Shown one piece after another: positions 1 through 11,111 of a stretch of DNA of 64,000 nt. The position numbers were made by a program, and so were the translations under genes. Source of the DNA: Silurus meridionalis. Taxonomy: Eukaryota > Chordata > Actinopteri > Siluriformes > Siluridae. The notes under the pieces are model-generated. The model was not told the origin of the DNA. It was given only the letters and a program-made list of their open reading frames with translations, and did not search any database. Numbering within the stretch: the stretch's first letter is position 1; each line of letters begins with the position of its first letter. The stretch lies in contig NC_060896.1 of assembly GCF_014805685.1 (NCBI RefSeq), forward strand, positions 11,913,389 to 11,977,388, given 5' to 3'.

Positions 1-290
1 TCCATCATGACACTCTCTTGCTGTTGGACCCTTCCACTTCCATCCATTCCATCTTCTTCCAGGTCAGAAATGTCCTCTTGAGCTCCACCACCCAACTCAA
101 CCTGCCCTTCATCATCAAAATCTGAGTCTGCGTCTCCTCCTTCTCCATCATTTAGTAACTCGCTATCGGAGACCATGTTGCTGTCCTCTGCAGGCGACTC
201 CGGCGACTCCAGAAGTTCGCTGTCGGAGAAGCCTTTCTCCTCCTCATCTGGAGATTGTGGAGACTGAGTGGGGCTCTCAGGGGTGTCCAT
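1..290 (-). CDS. zc3h18: ZC3H18-like protein, first coding exon (partial, runs off window)
   Basis: Read on the minus strand from the ATG at 290-288, the frame stays open for 96 codons to the window edge. The product is very acidic and Ser/Pro-rich: it begins MDTPESPTQSPQSPDEEE and has two SDSELL repeats (about residues 22-27 and 41-46), followed by Asp/Glu/Gly-rich sequence. The start, with MD..ESP...SP..EE and then SD, resembles the N-terminus of vertebrate ZC3H18, a nuclear CCCH zinc-finger protein that links the cap-binding complex to RNA decay and export factors. The zinc finger itself would lie outside the window. Mouse Trhr2 and Zc3h18 lie close together on chromosome 8 as I recall, which fits the neighbour. 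A splice acceptor (minus-strand ..AATGGCAG) sits at about 303, so the 5' UTR is interrupted by an intron. The identification rests on a low-complexity segment, so it is probable rather than certain. Confidence 0.68.
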   Translation of the reverse strand, partial: MDTPESPTQSPQSPDEEEKGFSDSELLESPESPAEDSNMVSDSELLNDGEGGDADSDFDDEGQVELGGGAQEDISDLEEDGMDGSGRVQQQESVMM

Positions 291-302
291 CAGTAAACAA
301 CC
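291..302 (-). other. zc3h18: 5' UTR piece and splice acceptor of the zc3h18-like gene
   Basis: Immediately upstream of the minus-strand ATG, 12 bases of UTR are preceded by an AG acceptor (minus-strand TGGCAG|GTTGTTTACTG). The first exon must therefore lie further right. One candidate donor is minus-strand AGCAG|GTAACC at about 1923, next to the CpG-containing stretch. The exon pairing is inferred. Confidence 0.4.
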
Positions 303-1624
303 TGCCATTGACATTATTTAAATATGTTCAATTAGTTTAATACATGCATACAATACACATTCCTTCAGTATGTTGTGGGCAGTTTTTTTCTGGACAGTGC
401 TCAGGAATATCCCTAGAACACAAGTTTATCAATTCTTAAAATCCAATTTCTGCAAACAGGAGTTTATCAACCCTAGAAAATGCACCCGGAATGACTTGCA
501 CAATACATTTGTAATTAACAAACCTTCACTGGGATGCAAGATATATTTTGTAAGAAAATGCTAAATTGACTTTGTTTAAACTTAAGGTTTTCCCTACATG
601 CCATAAGACCACCTGCTGTTGCGTCAGTGGGATTTAGCCCATGCTTTATCTCAGCCTAAAGAAAGCAATGCGGCAGGGCTTTACTCCTTTAAAGGACAGT
701 TACACTACAAATTCAGCATGCAAATTTTCTGCTGATCCTTGGCGCAAATATGGGCGGCAACCAGATGCATCATGCTCCGATGTTAAAACATACCATCTGT
801 TCCGGTATACAGCAACACCAAAATAAGATGGTGCAACACTGCTATAATCATGGCTTACTCCACTTTTTCTATGAAGAGGTCACACCACGGTGTGTCGATC
901 TTCTTTTGGTCACGTCTTCATGTGTGTATAAATGGAAGTCGGTAAAAAGAAAAGTGGAGTAGTGTATTGTAACCACTCCTTTAGTCTGTCCATCTCTCTC
1001 ACCTTCTCATCTGTACACTCTGCTAAAACTGATCAGTTCCAAAACTTTGACCTCGTACACTCATCAGTAACTAGCCGAATCAACTCATTTACATTTATGG
1101 TATTTGGCAGATGCCCTTAAGCAAAGCGACTGTTGTTTATCTAATTTATATATTGAGCAGTTGAGGTTTTGCCCTGCAGTAGAAGTCTGGCTGTACCAGG
1201 GACTGTACTTTTGGATAAAGATTTTGGCTGGGGGGCAGTTTTTGGACCAAAAGCAAATACTGACATTTAAACACCATTATAACTGCTCTATCTTCATCCT
1301 CATGAGATGACAGCACAGCATACAAGTTCTAGGTTCTCACAGGACTTACTGCACCCACACAACAGCACAAGCATTATTAAAAACTTGTATACAAAAATAA
1401 TGTGTTTGAGGGTGAAATGTTGACGTATGCTAGCAGTCAGATTGCTAGATGTTTAGAATAAACCGAGTTGAAAATTATTTTTAAGGGGTGTCACACAAAA
1501 AAAATTCGTCTGTATTCGTCTTCGAGTTCACATGATTGCGTTGCAACAAGCAAAGAGCAAAAAATCCTCTATGAAAACTAGGTTGACATTTTTCTTTTGT
1601 GTCAAGACGAAGAAGTAGCGACAC

Positions 1625-1702
<78 letters not shown>

Positions 1703-1920
1703 TAAGAGTTAAACTTTTACCCAGATATCAAAAATAGTTTGGAATTGTTTTTTTTTTTTTACATTATCAATATCTCTGATAAATTACAGTTGACAAACCC
1801 GTTAGCTTGTTAGCGAACAAGGCAGCTAACGACCTATTCGCATCCAGAACCTTCACATAATGCATAACTTCTTTTTGTTGCAAAACAGAGATAATGGTAG
1901 CAATCATTTGGAATGAGGTT
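303..1920 (-). other. Probable 5' UTR intron of the zc3h18-like gene
   Basis: This is AT-rich sequence with no credible coding region; the short open frames of 60-70 codons have no recognisable features. It lies between the zc3h18 acceptor and the CpG-containing promoter stretch, so it is best read as the first intron of that gene. It contains one TG/TA microsatellite at 1625-1699. Confidence 0.4.
1625..1699. repeat. (TG)n(TATG)n(TA)n compound microsatellite
   Basis: A run of TG passes through TATG into about 22 TA units. It lies outside the duplicated unit and so occurs once. Confidence 0.95.
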
Positions 1921-1979
1921 ACCTGCTAGGATTTATGGCAAGTGACATGAGATGGACGACGAATACGTCAAATTTTCGA

Positions 1980-2620
1980 GCTAGCCGACTAGCTGGCTAG
2001 TTTAGCTAGCTTATTTGCCAATGAGGAGCCGTCTGTCGATTCTCTGGGCGGTGAAGTAGCTTAGCTGGCTAGCCCGCAGCAGCAGCAGCAGCAGGAGGAG
2101 CAGGCCCGAACGCGGCCCCGCACTTTATTACGGACAACATGGACATAAAGGCGAAAACGACCGGACTTCGAACTACACTCATTAAATAACCGAAGAGACG
2201 CTTTGACGTGATTATGGCGGAGTTTAAGTCTTTGTGGGCCGCGGGAGATGGAACTTCTCTGATCCCAAACCGCGGGTCGGCTCCATTTACCCACAACAAT
2301 ACAACGCACTTTCAGCAAAATAAAATAGAAAAAAACCCTAAGAACGCTTTAAAACACATTCGGTCACCTTTCAAACCACAGCGTCTTGGAGACACAGTCT
2401 CGGTGTTGGGAGTTACCCGGTCTCTCCCCCTCAGTGTTGAAATCTAAACGAGCTCTTGGACGATTTTCTACCAAAAAAAAAAAAAGAAAACTGTTTCTTT
2501 TAGCGGAGAAGCGCACAAACCCTGCACAGTACCGTGAGAGCGGCCATCACTATGACGTCATCAAGACTCGACACGAGGCTTGGAGCGAACCGCAAAATGT
2601 TTACAAACTGTGTTTATAAT
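1980..2620. promoter_or_regulatory. Candidate bidirectional promoter between zc3h18-like gene and trhr2
   Basis: This is the most GC- and CpG-rich stretch in the window: an AGC repeat near 2076-2093, then CGAACGCGGCCCCGC and GGGCCGCGGGAG. It contains a perfect CRE palindrome (TGACGTCA, 2553-2560) plus two partial sites (TGACGTG near 2203 and 2621). It lies between a minus-strand gene start and a plus-strand receptor gene, as expected of a divergent promoter. The duplication boundary (2190) cuts through it, so the right-hand part, including the CRE, is repeated in the second unit. No start site can be read directly. An open frame of 79 codons at 2208-2447 is probably UTR rather than protein. 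Confidence 0.45.
2553..2560. promoter_or_regulatory. Perfect CRE palindrome (TGACGTCA), copy 1
   Basis: Exact 8-base cAMP response element in the CpG-containing stretch. CREs near start sites bind CREB/ATF proteins. Function here is inferred from position only. Confidence 0.5.
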
Positions 2621-3177
2621 GACGTGTTTAGTGTCTGATTTGTCAATATATTTCTAACAAATTGTTTGTGATTTTTTATTTGGAACCAACAGACGAACCT
2701 ATTGATCATTTGCAGGGTTTGAAAAAGACAAGCATTTTGAAACATTTGCCACCAGGGGGCGCGATTGCAATTGCTTCATTAATTTCTTTTTTTTTCTCGT
2801 TTGTATACAACCATACTTCTAAACCCTTTCATTTCCCAATGGGATGTCCTATCTCCTAAAAAAAATAAACACTGCTTTAAACACGATGTAATGATTTTAT
2901 ACTTTGATTTTTTAAATATAATATTTATAGTTGTGTCGTTTTTCTTTCATGATCATTTAATTCATTCTTTGCAGGAATGTATCGTAATGACAAGATTTCT
3001 AAAGAAAAATGAGATGATTAGTTGCACCACAAGGGGGCGCGATTGTGAAGACTGCGTCCTGTTCATTCATTTTTATTGCGGTTAAAAGAGCGCATTTTGT
3101 CCGCGCCTGTGCTGTCTCCTAGATGAATATTTTTTTCTGACCTCGATTAATACTACATATATTTTCTTACACAGCAG

Positions 3178-3264
3178 GGGTTGTTTTTTGAACCAAGAAA
3201 GAGCAGGACAGAGGTGCTTTGGACAGAATGCCTGAAATTTGAACACCAAGAAAAGAAGAACATG
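3178..3264 (+). other. trhr2: Probable 5' exon of trhr2 (copy 1), ending in an ATG at the splice donor
   Basis: An 87-base candidate exon has a good acceptor (TATTTTCTTACACAGCAG) and a strong donor (CATG|GTAAGA). Its last three bases are ATG (3262-3264), with A at -3. If spliced to an acceptor at 5220 (CTTACACAAG), this ATG reads in frame through CTTCAAGAAAAC into the ATG at 5233 and would add five residues (MLQEN). A four-codon upstream open frame (MPEI) lies at 3228-3242. The same exon is at 7921-8007 in unit 2. TRH receptor genes generally have an upstream 5' exon, which supports the reading, but no transcript is visible here. Confidence 0.45.
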
Positions 3265-3834
3265 GTAAGAGATGCATTATTTACTGAAGCATTTCGAAGT
3301 TAGTTATCTGTATAATAATTGAACTGACTACTTTTTGTATTTGAAATCCTACAAATTTTATCTCTTGTATAGCTACGTGGACTTTTATTAAAATTTACTG
3401 CAGATCATAGACGCTTCTGAAACTGACCTGAGATGTTAAAATGTTTCCAATTTTAAAGTTTATTATAGATAAATGATGTTTCAAGATTTGCCTGCACTTC
3501 AGCATTTAGGATGAGTACAATTGTTGCTTATTATAAATTGTTAACTAGTGCATCTTGTTCTGCACAACAGACCACTGACTGACTGCATCCACATCTGGCA
3601 TTTACAACCTGTTAAATCTATGTGGTTAATATAAAATAATGAATGATGAATAGGATGAGAATTGTAATTTATTCCCAATATGGTATGTGTCAATACTTTC
3701 AGTCATCAGCAATAAAAAAAACAAACAAAAAAACACTGCAATTCCAAATCTGCTTTAATATCATGTACAATCCATAGCGATCACGACAACACAAACATTA
3801 CAAAAGAAGAAAAGGAACTATTAGAGATAAGAGA

Positions 3835-3838
<4 letters not shown>

Positions 3839-3879
<41 letters not shown>
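3839..3879 (+). repeat. (GA)n microsatellite, copy 1
   Basis: About 20 GA units. The copy in unit 2 (8583-8625) has one interrupting A. Confidence 0.95.
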
Positions 3880-3880
<1 letters not shown>

Positions 3881-4399
3881 TCTGAAGGGCTACACTGACT
3901 GAGGAGAGCTCAGCTGAATGATTGACAGATTAATTCATATCACAGTTTTTCATCAACACACTCGGTCTTCACCACCAATTTCAATCTTTGAATCAAGTTT
4001 TTATTCCCCGCACAGCAAGAAATTGCTCTTCTCAGGACAGTTGCTAGTTTAATATTTGTTAATTACATCACAGATGATACATTTACTAACACAACTGTAA
4101 CTGTTCATATCTAAAATAACCTGAAGTGTTAATGAAGCAACCTGAATGTCATTTTTTTTCCTGACATATCCTTCTCATGAAAAGTGTATAATTAATTAGT
4201 GTAGGGAAATATGTCAGAAATGAGTCCGGCCCTAGTCTTGCAGTTTTTTATGTTATAACACAACAGCACAAAATGCACAAATCCACAGAGGTTCTGTTGA
4301 ATGATTTTTTATTGTCTCATATTTTTTAATACAAAAGACAAGACAAGACAGAGCCAATAGATGACAAGCTGCCAGTGTACATTAATAAGTTCAAATACA

Positions 4400-4402
4400 T
4401 TT

Positions 4403-4490
<88 letters not shown>

Positions 4491-4492
4491 TC
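4400..4492 (+). repeat. (TTTC)n microsatellite, copy 1
   Basis: About 23 TTTC units. It generates false open frames on both strands (FLSF repeats on plus, KKER repeats on minus). Confidence 0.96.
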
Positions 4493-5232
4493 ATTTTCAT
4501 ATAAAATCTTTAAGCCCTTTTGCTTCGCACAACATTATGGGAACATCATGTCTTTAAAAATATACACTGCCGTAAAAGAGTACAAACAGGTCCAAACCAC
4601 TGTGTTTGATATCTGAAGCTATAGTGGTGACTTTATAATTTTTTCATTTTTCATTCTGCATTTCTAGACTGTGTCTCTTTTGTACAGAAACTTATTTAAT
4701 ATACATAATTAAAAATAAGTAACTCAGGGAAAAGAGAGAGAGAGAGAGATCAGTGCTGTTTCAGAAGGCTACGAGTCAGAACAGTTACATGCACATGATT
4801 TATCTACTTGTGCCAGAGGAGACGGACAAGCACAGTTATTGAGCAATTAACACAGGGCTGTGAAATCCTCTTAACAGTATGGGAGACTGCCATTTTCCCC
4901 ATTGACCATTGAAATCTCTATTTTCAGGGGGATTGATTGGATGGAGGATTGCATTAAGCAGGAAAAAAAGGTTTACAAGAAATTACATGTGATGCCACTA
5001 ATGGAAATATGGCTATTTAACCAAAACTGACAGATGGATGCATAACATACTGTAGTAAACATAAGCACAGAAACCAAGCCTACATTTTAATTCTCATCCA
5101 TACTGTTCGCACCCTTTTCCACCCTACCTTTCCACGTTCCTGTTCGCATTTCATTTTGCATCCTAGAAATTAATACTATTCCCCAGAACACATTCACTCA
5201 AACCTACACTCTTACACAAGCTTCAAGAAAAC

Positions 5233-5606
5233 ATGGCGGAAAACATGAGCTCAGTGTCCAACATCTCCCTGCTGGGCCAGGGAGACTCTGTGTCCAAATC
5301 AGTGGAGTATAAGACCGTGTCCGTGTTTTTGGTGGTTCTGGTATGTGGTGTGGGAATTGTCGGCAACATCATGGTGGTCCTGGTGGTTCTTACCACCCGA
5401 CATATGCGAACACCTACGAACTGCTACCTGGTGAGCCTTGCTGTGGCTGACTTGACAGTGCTGGTGGCAGCGGGGCTGCCTAACATCTCCGAAAGCCTAA
5501 TGGCTACCTGGGTTTATGGGCAAGCTGGCTGCCTGGGCATTACCTACCTCCAGTACCTGGGCATCAACGTGTCCTCCTGCTCCATCACAGCCTTCACAGT
5601 GGAAAG
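5233..5606 (+). CDS. trhr2: trhr2 coding exon 1 (copy 1, intact)
   Basis: Encodes residues 1-124 and two bases of codon 125: the extracellular N-terminus, TM1, TM2 and TM3 up to the ERY motif. The donor GTAAGC directly follows GAAAG. The intron falls inside the Arg codon of ERY (phase 2), a site where many rhodopsin-family genes keep an old intron. The GNIMVVLVV and [18 protein letters not shown] segments are diagnostic of TRH receptors. Confidence 0.93.
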
Positions 5607-6323
5607 GTAAGCAGGCAGGACCACTAGGTTTTAATTCTTACACTAAAAAAACTAACAAACATGTATGCCATTAAAGGTCTGGAGCTCTACTGTCACTCGC
5701 AAATGCCACAGTTAATCAGATCTGCTGTGGTACTTATTTAGTTTTGACAGGTCTCAAATTATTAGCTTTATTTAGTATAAGGTCAGAGCTGGATAAATGC
5801 TGGAGTTAAATACATTGTCTTTATTCAGTTAAACATGAAATGTACTGTAATAAGTCAACTGTAAATTAATTTCTATTCACTTAGTCTTCTATTTTTTGCT
5901 GTTACAGGTATATAGCCATCTGCCACCCAATGAGAGCTCATACGGTGTGTACGGTCTCCAGGGCCAAACGCATCATCGCAGGCGTATGGGCCTTCACCTG
6001 TGTCTACTGCATGCTTTGGCTCTTCCTGGTGGACATCCAAGTAAACAGCGATGGACGTGTCCAGTGTGGCTATCGTGTCTCCCGAGATCTCTACCTGCCC
6101 ATCTACCTCATTGATTTCACCATTTTTTACGTCATCCCACTTCTGCTAGCTATCGTCTTGTATGGCCTCATTGCACGAATCCTCTACCTAAACCCATTGT
6201 CCCACCCACCGGATTCAGGCACCATCACAGCACCAACCCTCAGGAGAAGCTGCAAGGAACCTGCAGATGCAAGCAAAGGAGGTCGCCAAGGACGACCAAA
6301 AAGTGTAACCTCTTCTCGGAAGC

Positions 6324-6381
<58 letters not shown>

Positions 6382-8583
6382 ATATCTCGTTTACATCTAG
6401 ACACTAATCCAGTTAATCTGTCACACTTGAGCTGAATGTTTGTGTGAGGGCATGTTGAAATACCGATGCACTGATTCATAGTAAAAATCTGAACAGTAGC
6501 TGAAAACACAGTTGTTAGTCAGAGAACAGTAAAGAAAATCTGAAGTCACAATAGCCATTCAGAAAATACAACATTGAGTACAAAAATAGTGAACCTTTAT
6601 GAATTTTGCGTGCCTGTGACAAATTACTAATTTGTGTGACTCATAATAATGCACACTGTAACCAATCAATGTTAATAATGTATTTGTGTTCTTAGTGTTT
6701 TTCTTAGTTATTTTCCAATCATGTTTGTATTTGTGTATGTGCAATTGCACTTTGGGATAAGCTGCTGTATTTGTTGCTTGTGAATTTGACTTGCACTTCA
6801 GTACACAGGGTAAAATTGCATGTTTTGCATGCACCATTTCTAAGCATAGGCGAACTAGACGGTTGCCTTGGGCGCAACAAGGTGGTAGTGGGGGGGTACC
6901 AGTGAGCTCCCCCCGCTCCACCGCCACCCTCAGCCGAAGAGACGCTTTGACGTGATTATGGCGGAGTTTAAGTCTTTGTGGGCCGCGGGAGATGGAACTT
7001 CTCTGATCCCAAACCGCGGGTCGGCTCCATTTACCCACAACAATACAACGCACTTTCAGCAAAATAAAATAGAAAAAAACCCTAAGAACGCTTTAAAACA
7101 CATTCGGTCACCTTTCAAACCACAGCGTCTTGGAGACACAGTCTCGGTGTTGGGAGTTACCCGGTCTCTCCCCCTCAGTGTTGAAATCTAAACGAGCTCT
7201 TGGACGATTTTCTACCAAAAAAAAAAAAAGAAAACTGTTTCTTTTAGCGGAGAAGCGCACAAACCCTGCACAGTACCGTGAGAGCGGCCATCACTATGAC
7301 GTCATCAAGACTCGACACGAGGCTTGGAGCGAACCGCAAAATGTTTACAAACTGTGTTTATAATGACGTGTTTAGTGTCTGATTTGTCAATATATTTCTA
7401 ACAAATTGTTTGTGATTTTTTATTTGGAACCAACAGACGAACCTATTGATCATTTGCAGGGTTTGAAAAAGACAAGCATTTTGAAACATTTGCCACCAGG
7501 GGGCGCGATTGCAATTGCTTCATTAATTTCTTTTTTTTTCTCGTTTGTATACAACCATACTTCTAAACCCTTTCATTTCCCAATGGGATGTCCTATCTCC
7601 TAAAAAAAATAAACACTGCTTTAAACACGATGTAATGATTTTATACTTTGATTTTTTAAATATAATATTTATAGTTGTGTCGTTTTTCTTTCATGATCAT
7701 TTAATTCATTCTTTGCAGGAATGTATCGTAATGACAAGATTTCTAAAGAAAAATGAGATGATTAGTTGCACCACAAGGGGGCGCGATTGTGAAGACTGCG
7801 TCCTGTTCATTCATTTTATTGCGGTTAAAAGAGCGCATTTTGTCCGCGCCTGTGCTGTCTCCTAGATGAATATTTTTTTCTGACCTCGATTAATACTACA
7901 TATATTTTCTTACACAGCAGGGGTTGTTTTTTGAACCAAGAAAGAGCAGGACAGAGGTGCTTTGGACAGAATGCCTGAAATTTGAACACCAAGAAAAGAA
8001 GAACATGGTAAGAGATGCATTATTTACTGAAGCATTTCGAAGTTAGTTATCTGTATAATAATTGAACTGACTACTTTTTGTATTTGAAATCCTACAAATT
8101 TTATCTCTTGTATAGCTACGTGGACTTTTATTAAAATTTACTGCAGATCATAGACGCTTCTGAAACTGACCTGAGATGTTAAAATGTTTCCAATTTTAAA
8201 GTTTATTATAGATAAATGATGTTTCAAGATTTGCCTGCACTTCAGCATTTAGGATGAGTACAATTGTTGCTTATTATAAATTGTTAACTAGTGCATCTTG
8301 TTCTGCACAACAGACCACTGACTGACTGCATCCACATCTGGCATTTACAACCTGTTAAATCTATGTGGTTAATATAAAATAATGAATGATGAATAGGATG
8401 AGAATTGTAATTTATTCCCAATATGGTATGTGTCAATACTTTCAGTCATCAGCAATAAAAAAAACAAACAAAAAAACACTGCAATTCCAAATCTGCTTTA
8501 ATATCATGTACAATCCATAGCGATCACGACAACACAAACATTACAAAAAGAAGAAAAAGGAACTATTAGAGATAAGAGATAAT

Positions 8584-8627
<44 letters not shown>

Positions 8628-9150
8628 TCTGAAGGGCTACACTGACTGAGGAGAGCTCAGCTGAATGATTGACAGATTAATTCATATCACAGTTTTTCAT
8701 CAACACACTCGGTCTTCACCACCAATTTCAATCTTTGAATCAAGTTTTTATTCCCCGCACAGCAAGAAATTGCTCTTCTCAGGACAGTTGCTAGTTTAAT
8801 ATTTGTTAATTACATCACAGATGATACATTTACTAACACAACTGTAACTGTTCATATCTAAAAATAACCTGAAGTGTTAATGAAGCAACCTGAATGTCAT
8901 TTTTTTTCCTGACATATCCTTCTCATGAAAAGTGTATAATTAATTAGTGTAGGGAAATATGTCAGAAATGAGTCCGGCCCTAGTCTTGCAGTTTTTTATG
9001 TTATAACACAACAGCACAAAATGCACAAATCCACAGAGGTTCTGTTGAATGATTTTTTATTGTCTCATATTTTTTAATACAAAAGACAAGACAAGACAGA
9101 GCCAATAGATGACAAGCTGCCAGTGTACATTAATAAGTTCAAATACATTT

Positions 9151-9214
<64 letters not shown>

Positions 9215-11041
9215 TCATTTTCATATAAAATCTTTAAGCCCTTTTGCTTCGCACAACATTATGGGAACATCATGTCTTTAAAAATATACACTGCCGTAAA
9301 AGAGTACAAACAGGTCCAAACCACTGTGTTTGATATCTGAAGCTATAGTGGTGACTTTATAATTTTTCATTTTCATTCTGCATTTCTAGACTGTGTCTCT
9401 TTTGTACAGAAACTTATTTAATATACATAATTAAAAATAAGTAACTCAGGGAAAAGAGAGAGAGAGAGAGATCAGTGCTGTTTCAGAAGGCTACGAGTCA
9501 GAACAGTTACATGCACATGATTTATCTACTTGTGCCAGAGGAGACGGACAAGCACAGTTATTGAGCAATTAACACAGGGCTGTGAAATCCTCTTAACAGT
9601 ATGGGAGACTGCCATTTTCCCCATTGACCATTGAAATCTCTATTTTCAGGGGGATTGATTGGATGGAGGATTGCATTAAGCAGGAAAAAAAGGTTTACAA
9701 GAAATTACATGTGATGCCACTAATGGAAATATGGCTATTTAACCAAAACTGACAGATGGATGCATAACATACTGTAGTAAACATAAGCACAGAAACCAAG
9801 CCTACATTTTAATTCTCATCCATACTGTTCGCACCCTTTTCCACCCTACCTTTCCACGTTCCTGTTCGCATTTCATTTTGCATCCTAGAAATTAATACTA
9901 TTCCCAGAACACATTCACTCAAACCTACACTCTTACACAAGCTTCAAGAAAACATGGCGGAAAACATGAGCTCAGTGTCCAACATCTCCTGCTGGGCCAG
10001 GAGACTCTGTGTCCAAATCAGTGGAGTATAAGACCGTGTCCGTGTTTTTGGTGGTTCTGGTATGTGGTGTGGGAATTGTCGGCAACATCATGGTGGTCCT
10101 GGTGGTTCTTACCACCCGACATATGCGAACACCTACGAACTGCTACCTGGTGAGCCTTGCTGTGGCTGACTTGACAGTGCTGGTGGCAGCGGGGCTGCCT
10201 AACATCTCCGAAAGCCTAATGGCTACCTGGGTTTATGGGCAAGCTGGCTGCCTGGGCATTACCTACCTCCAGTACCTGGGCATCAACGTGTCCTCCTGCT
10301 CCATCACAGCCTTCACAGTGGAAAGGTAAGCAGGCAGGACCACTAGGTTTTAATTCTTACACTAAAAAAACTAACAAACATGTATGCCATTAAAGGTCTG
10401 GAGCTCTACTGTCACTCGCAAATGCCACAGTTAATCAGATCTGCTGTGGTACTTATTTAGTTTTGACAGGTCTCAAATTATTAGCTTTATTTAGTATAAG
10501 GTCAGAGCTGGATAAATGCTGGAGTTAAATACATTGTCTTTATTCAGTTAAACATGAAATGTACTGTAATAAGTCAACTGTAAATTAATTTCTATTCACT
10601 TAGTCTTCTATTTTTTGCTGTTACAGGTATATAGCCATCTGCCACCCAATGAGAGCTCATACGGTGTGTACGGTCTCCAGGGCCAAACGCATCATCGCAG
10701 GCGATGGGCCTTCACCTGTGTCTACTGCATGCTTTGGCTCTTCCTGGTGGACATCCAAGTAAACAGCGATGGACGTGTCCAGTGTGGCTATCGTGTCTCC
10801 CGAGATCTCTACCTGCCCATCTACCTCATTGATTTCACCATTTTTTACGTCATCCCACTTCTGCTAGCTATCGTCTTGTATGGCCTCATTGCACGAATCC
10901 TCTACCTAAACCCATTGTCCCACCCACCGGATTCAGGCACCATCACAGCACCAACCCTCAGGAGAAGCTGCAAGGAACCTGCAGATGCAAGCAAAGGAGG
11001 TCGCCAAGGACGACCAAAAAGTGTAACCTCTTCTCGGAAGC

Positions 11042-11111
<70 letters not shown>

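Larger units (their letters stand above)
2190..6933 (+). repeat. Tandem direct duplication, unit 1 (trhr2 promoter to exon 2 and part of intron 2)
   Basis: This 4,744-base unit is repeated head-to-tail at 6934-11662. Both start CCGAAGAGACGC and both end CACCCTCAG, and a 2-base CC is shared at the junction. It spans the right part of the CpG stretch, the CRE, the 5' exon, coding exons 1 and 2 and the start of intron 2. In the stretches compared by eye, differences are almost all homopolymer or microsatellite length changes, with one substitution seen (inside a GA tract). The unit 1 coding exons are intact. Confidence 0.97.

Noticed and set aside
2208..2447. 79-codon plus-strand open frame in the CpG stretch (starting [10 protein letters not shown]), present identically at 6952-7191
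   Set aside because: Identity of the two copies follows from the duplication and is no evidence of selection. No recognisable domain; best read as UTR or promoter sequence.
4309..4557. Open frames with KKER or FLSF repeats on both strands
   Set aside because: Translations of a (TTTC)n microsatellite.
6240..6509. Minus-strand frame with a His-Thr repeat over exon 2 and its donor (also at 10958-11287)
   Set aside because: Antisense of trhr2 exon 2 and the GT microsatellite.
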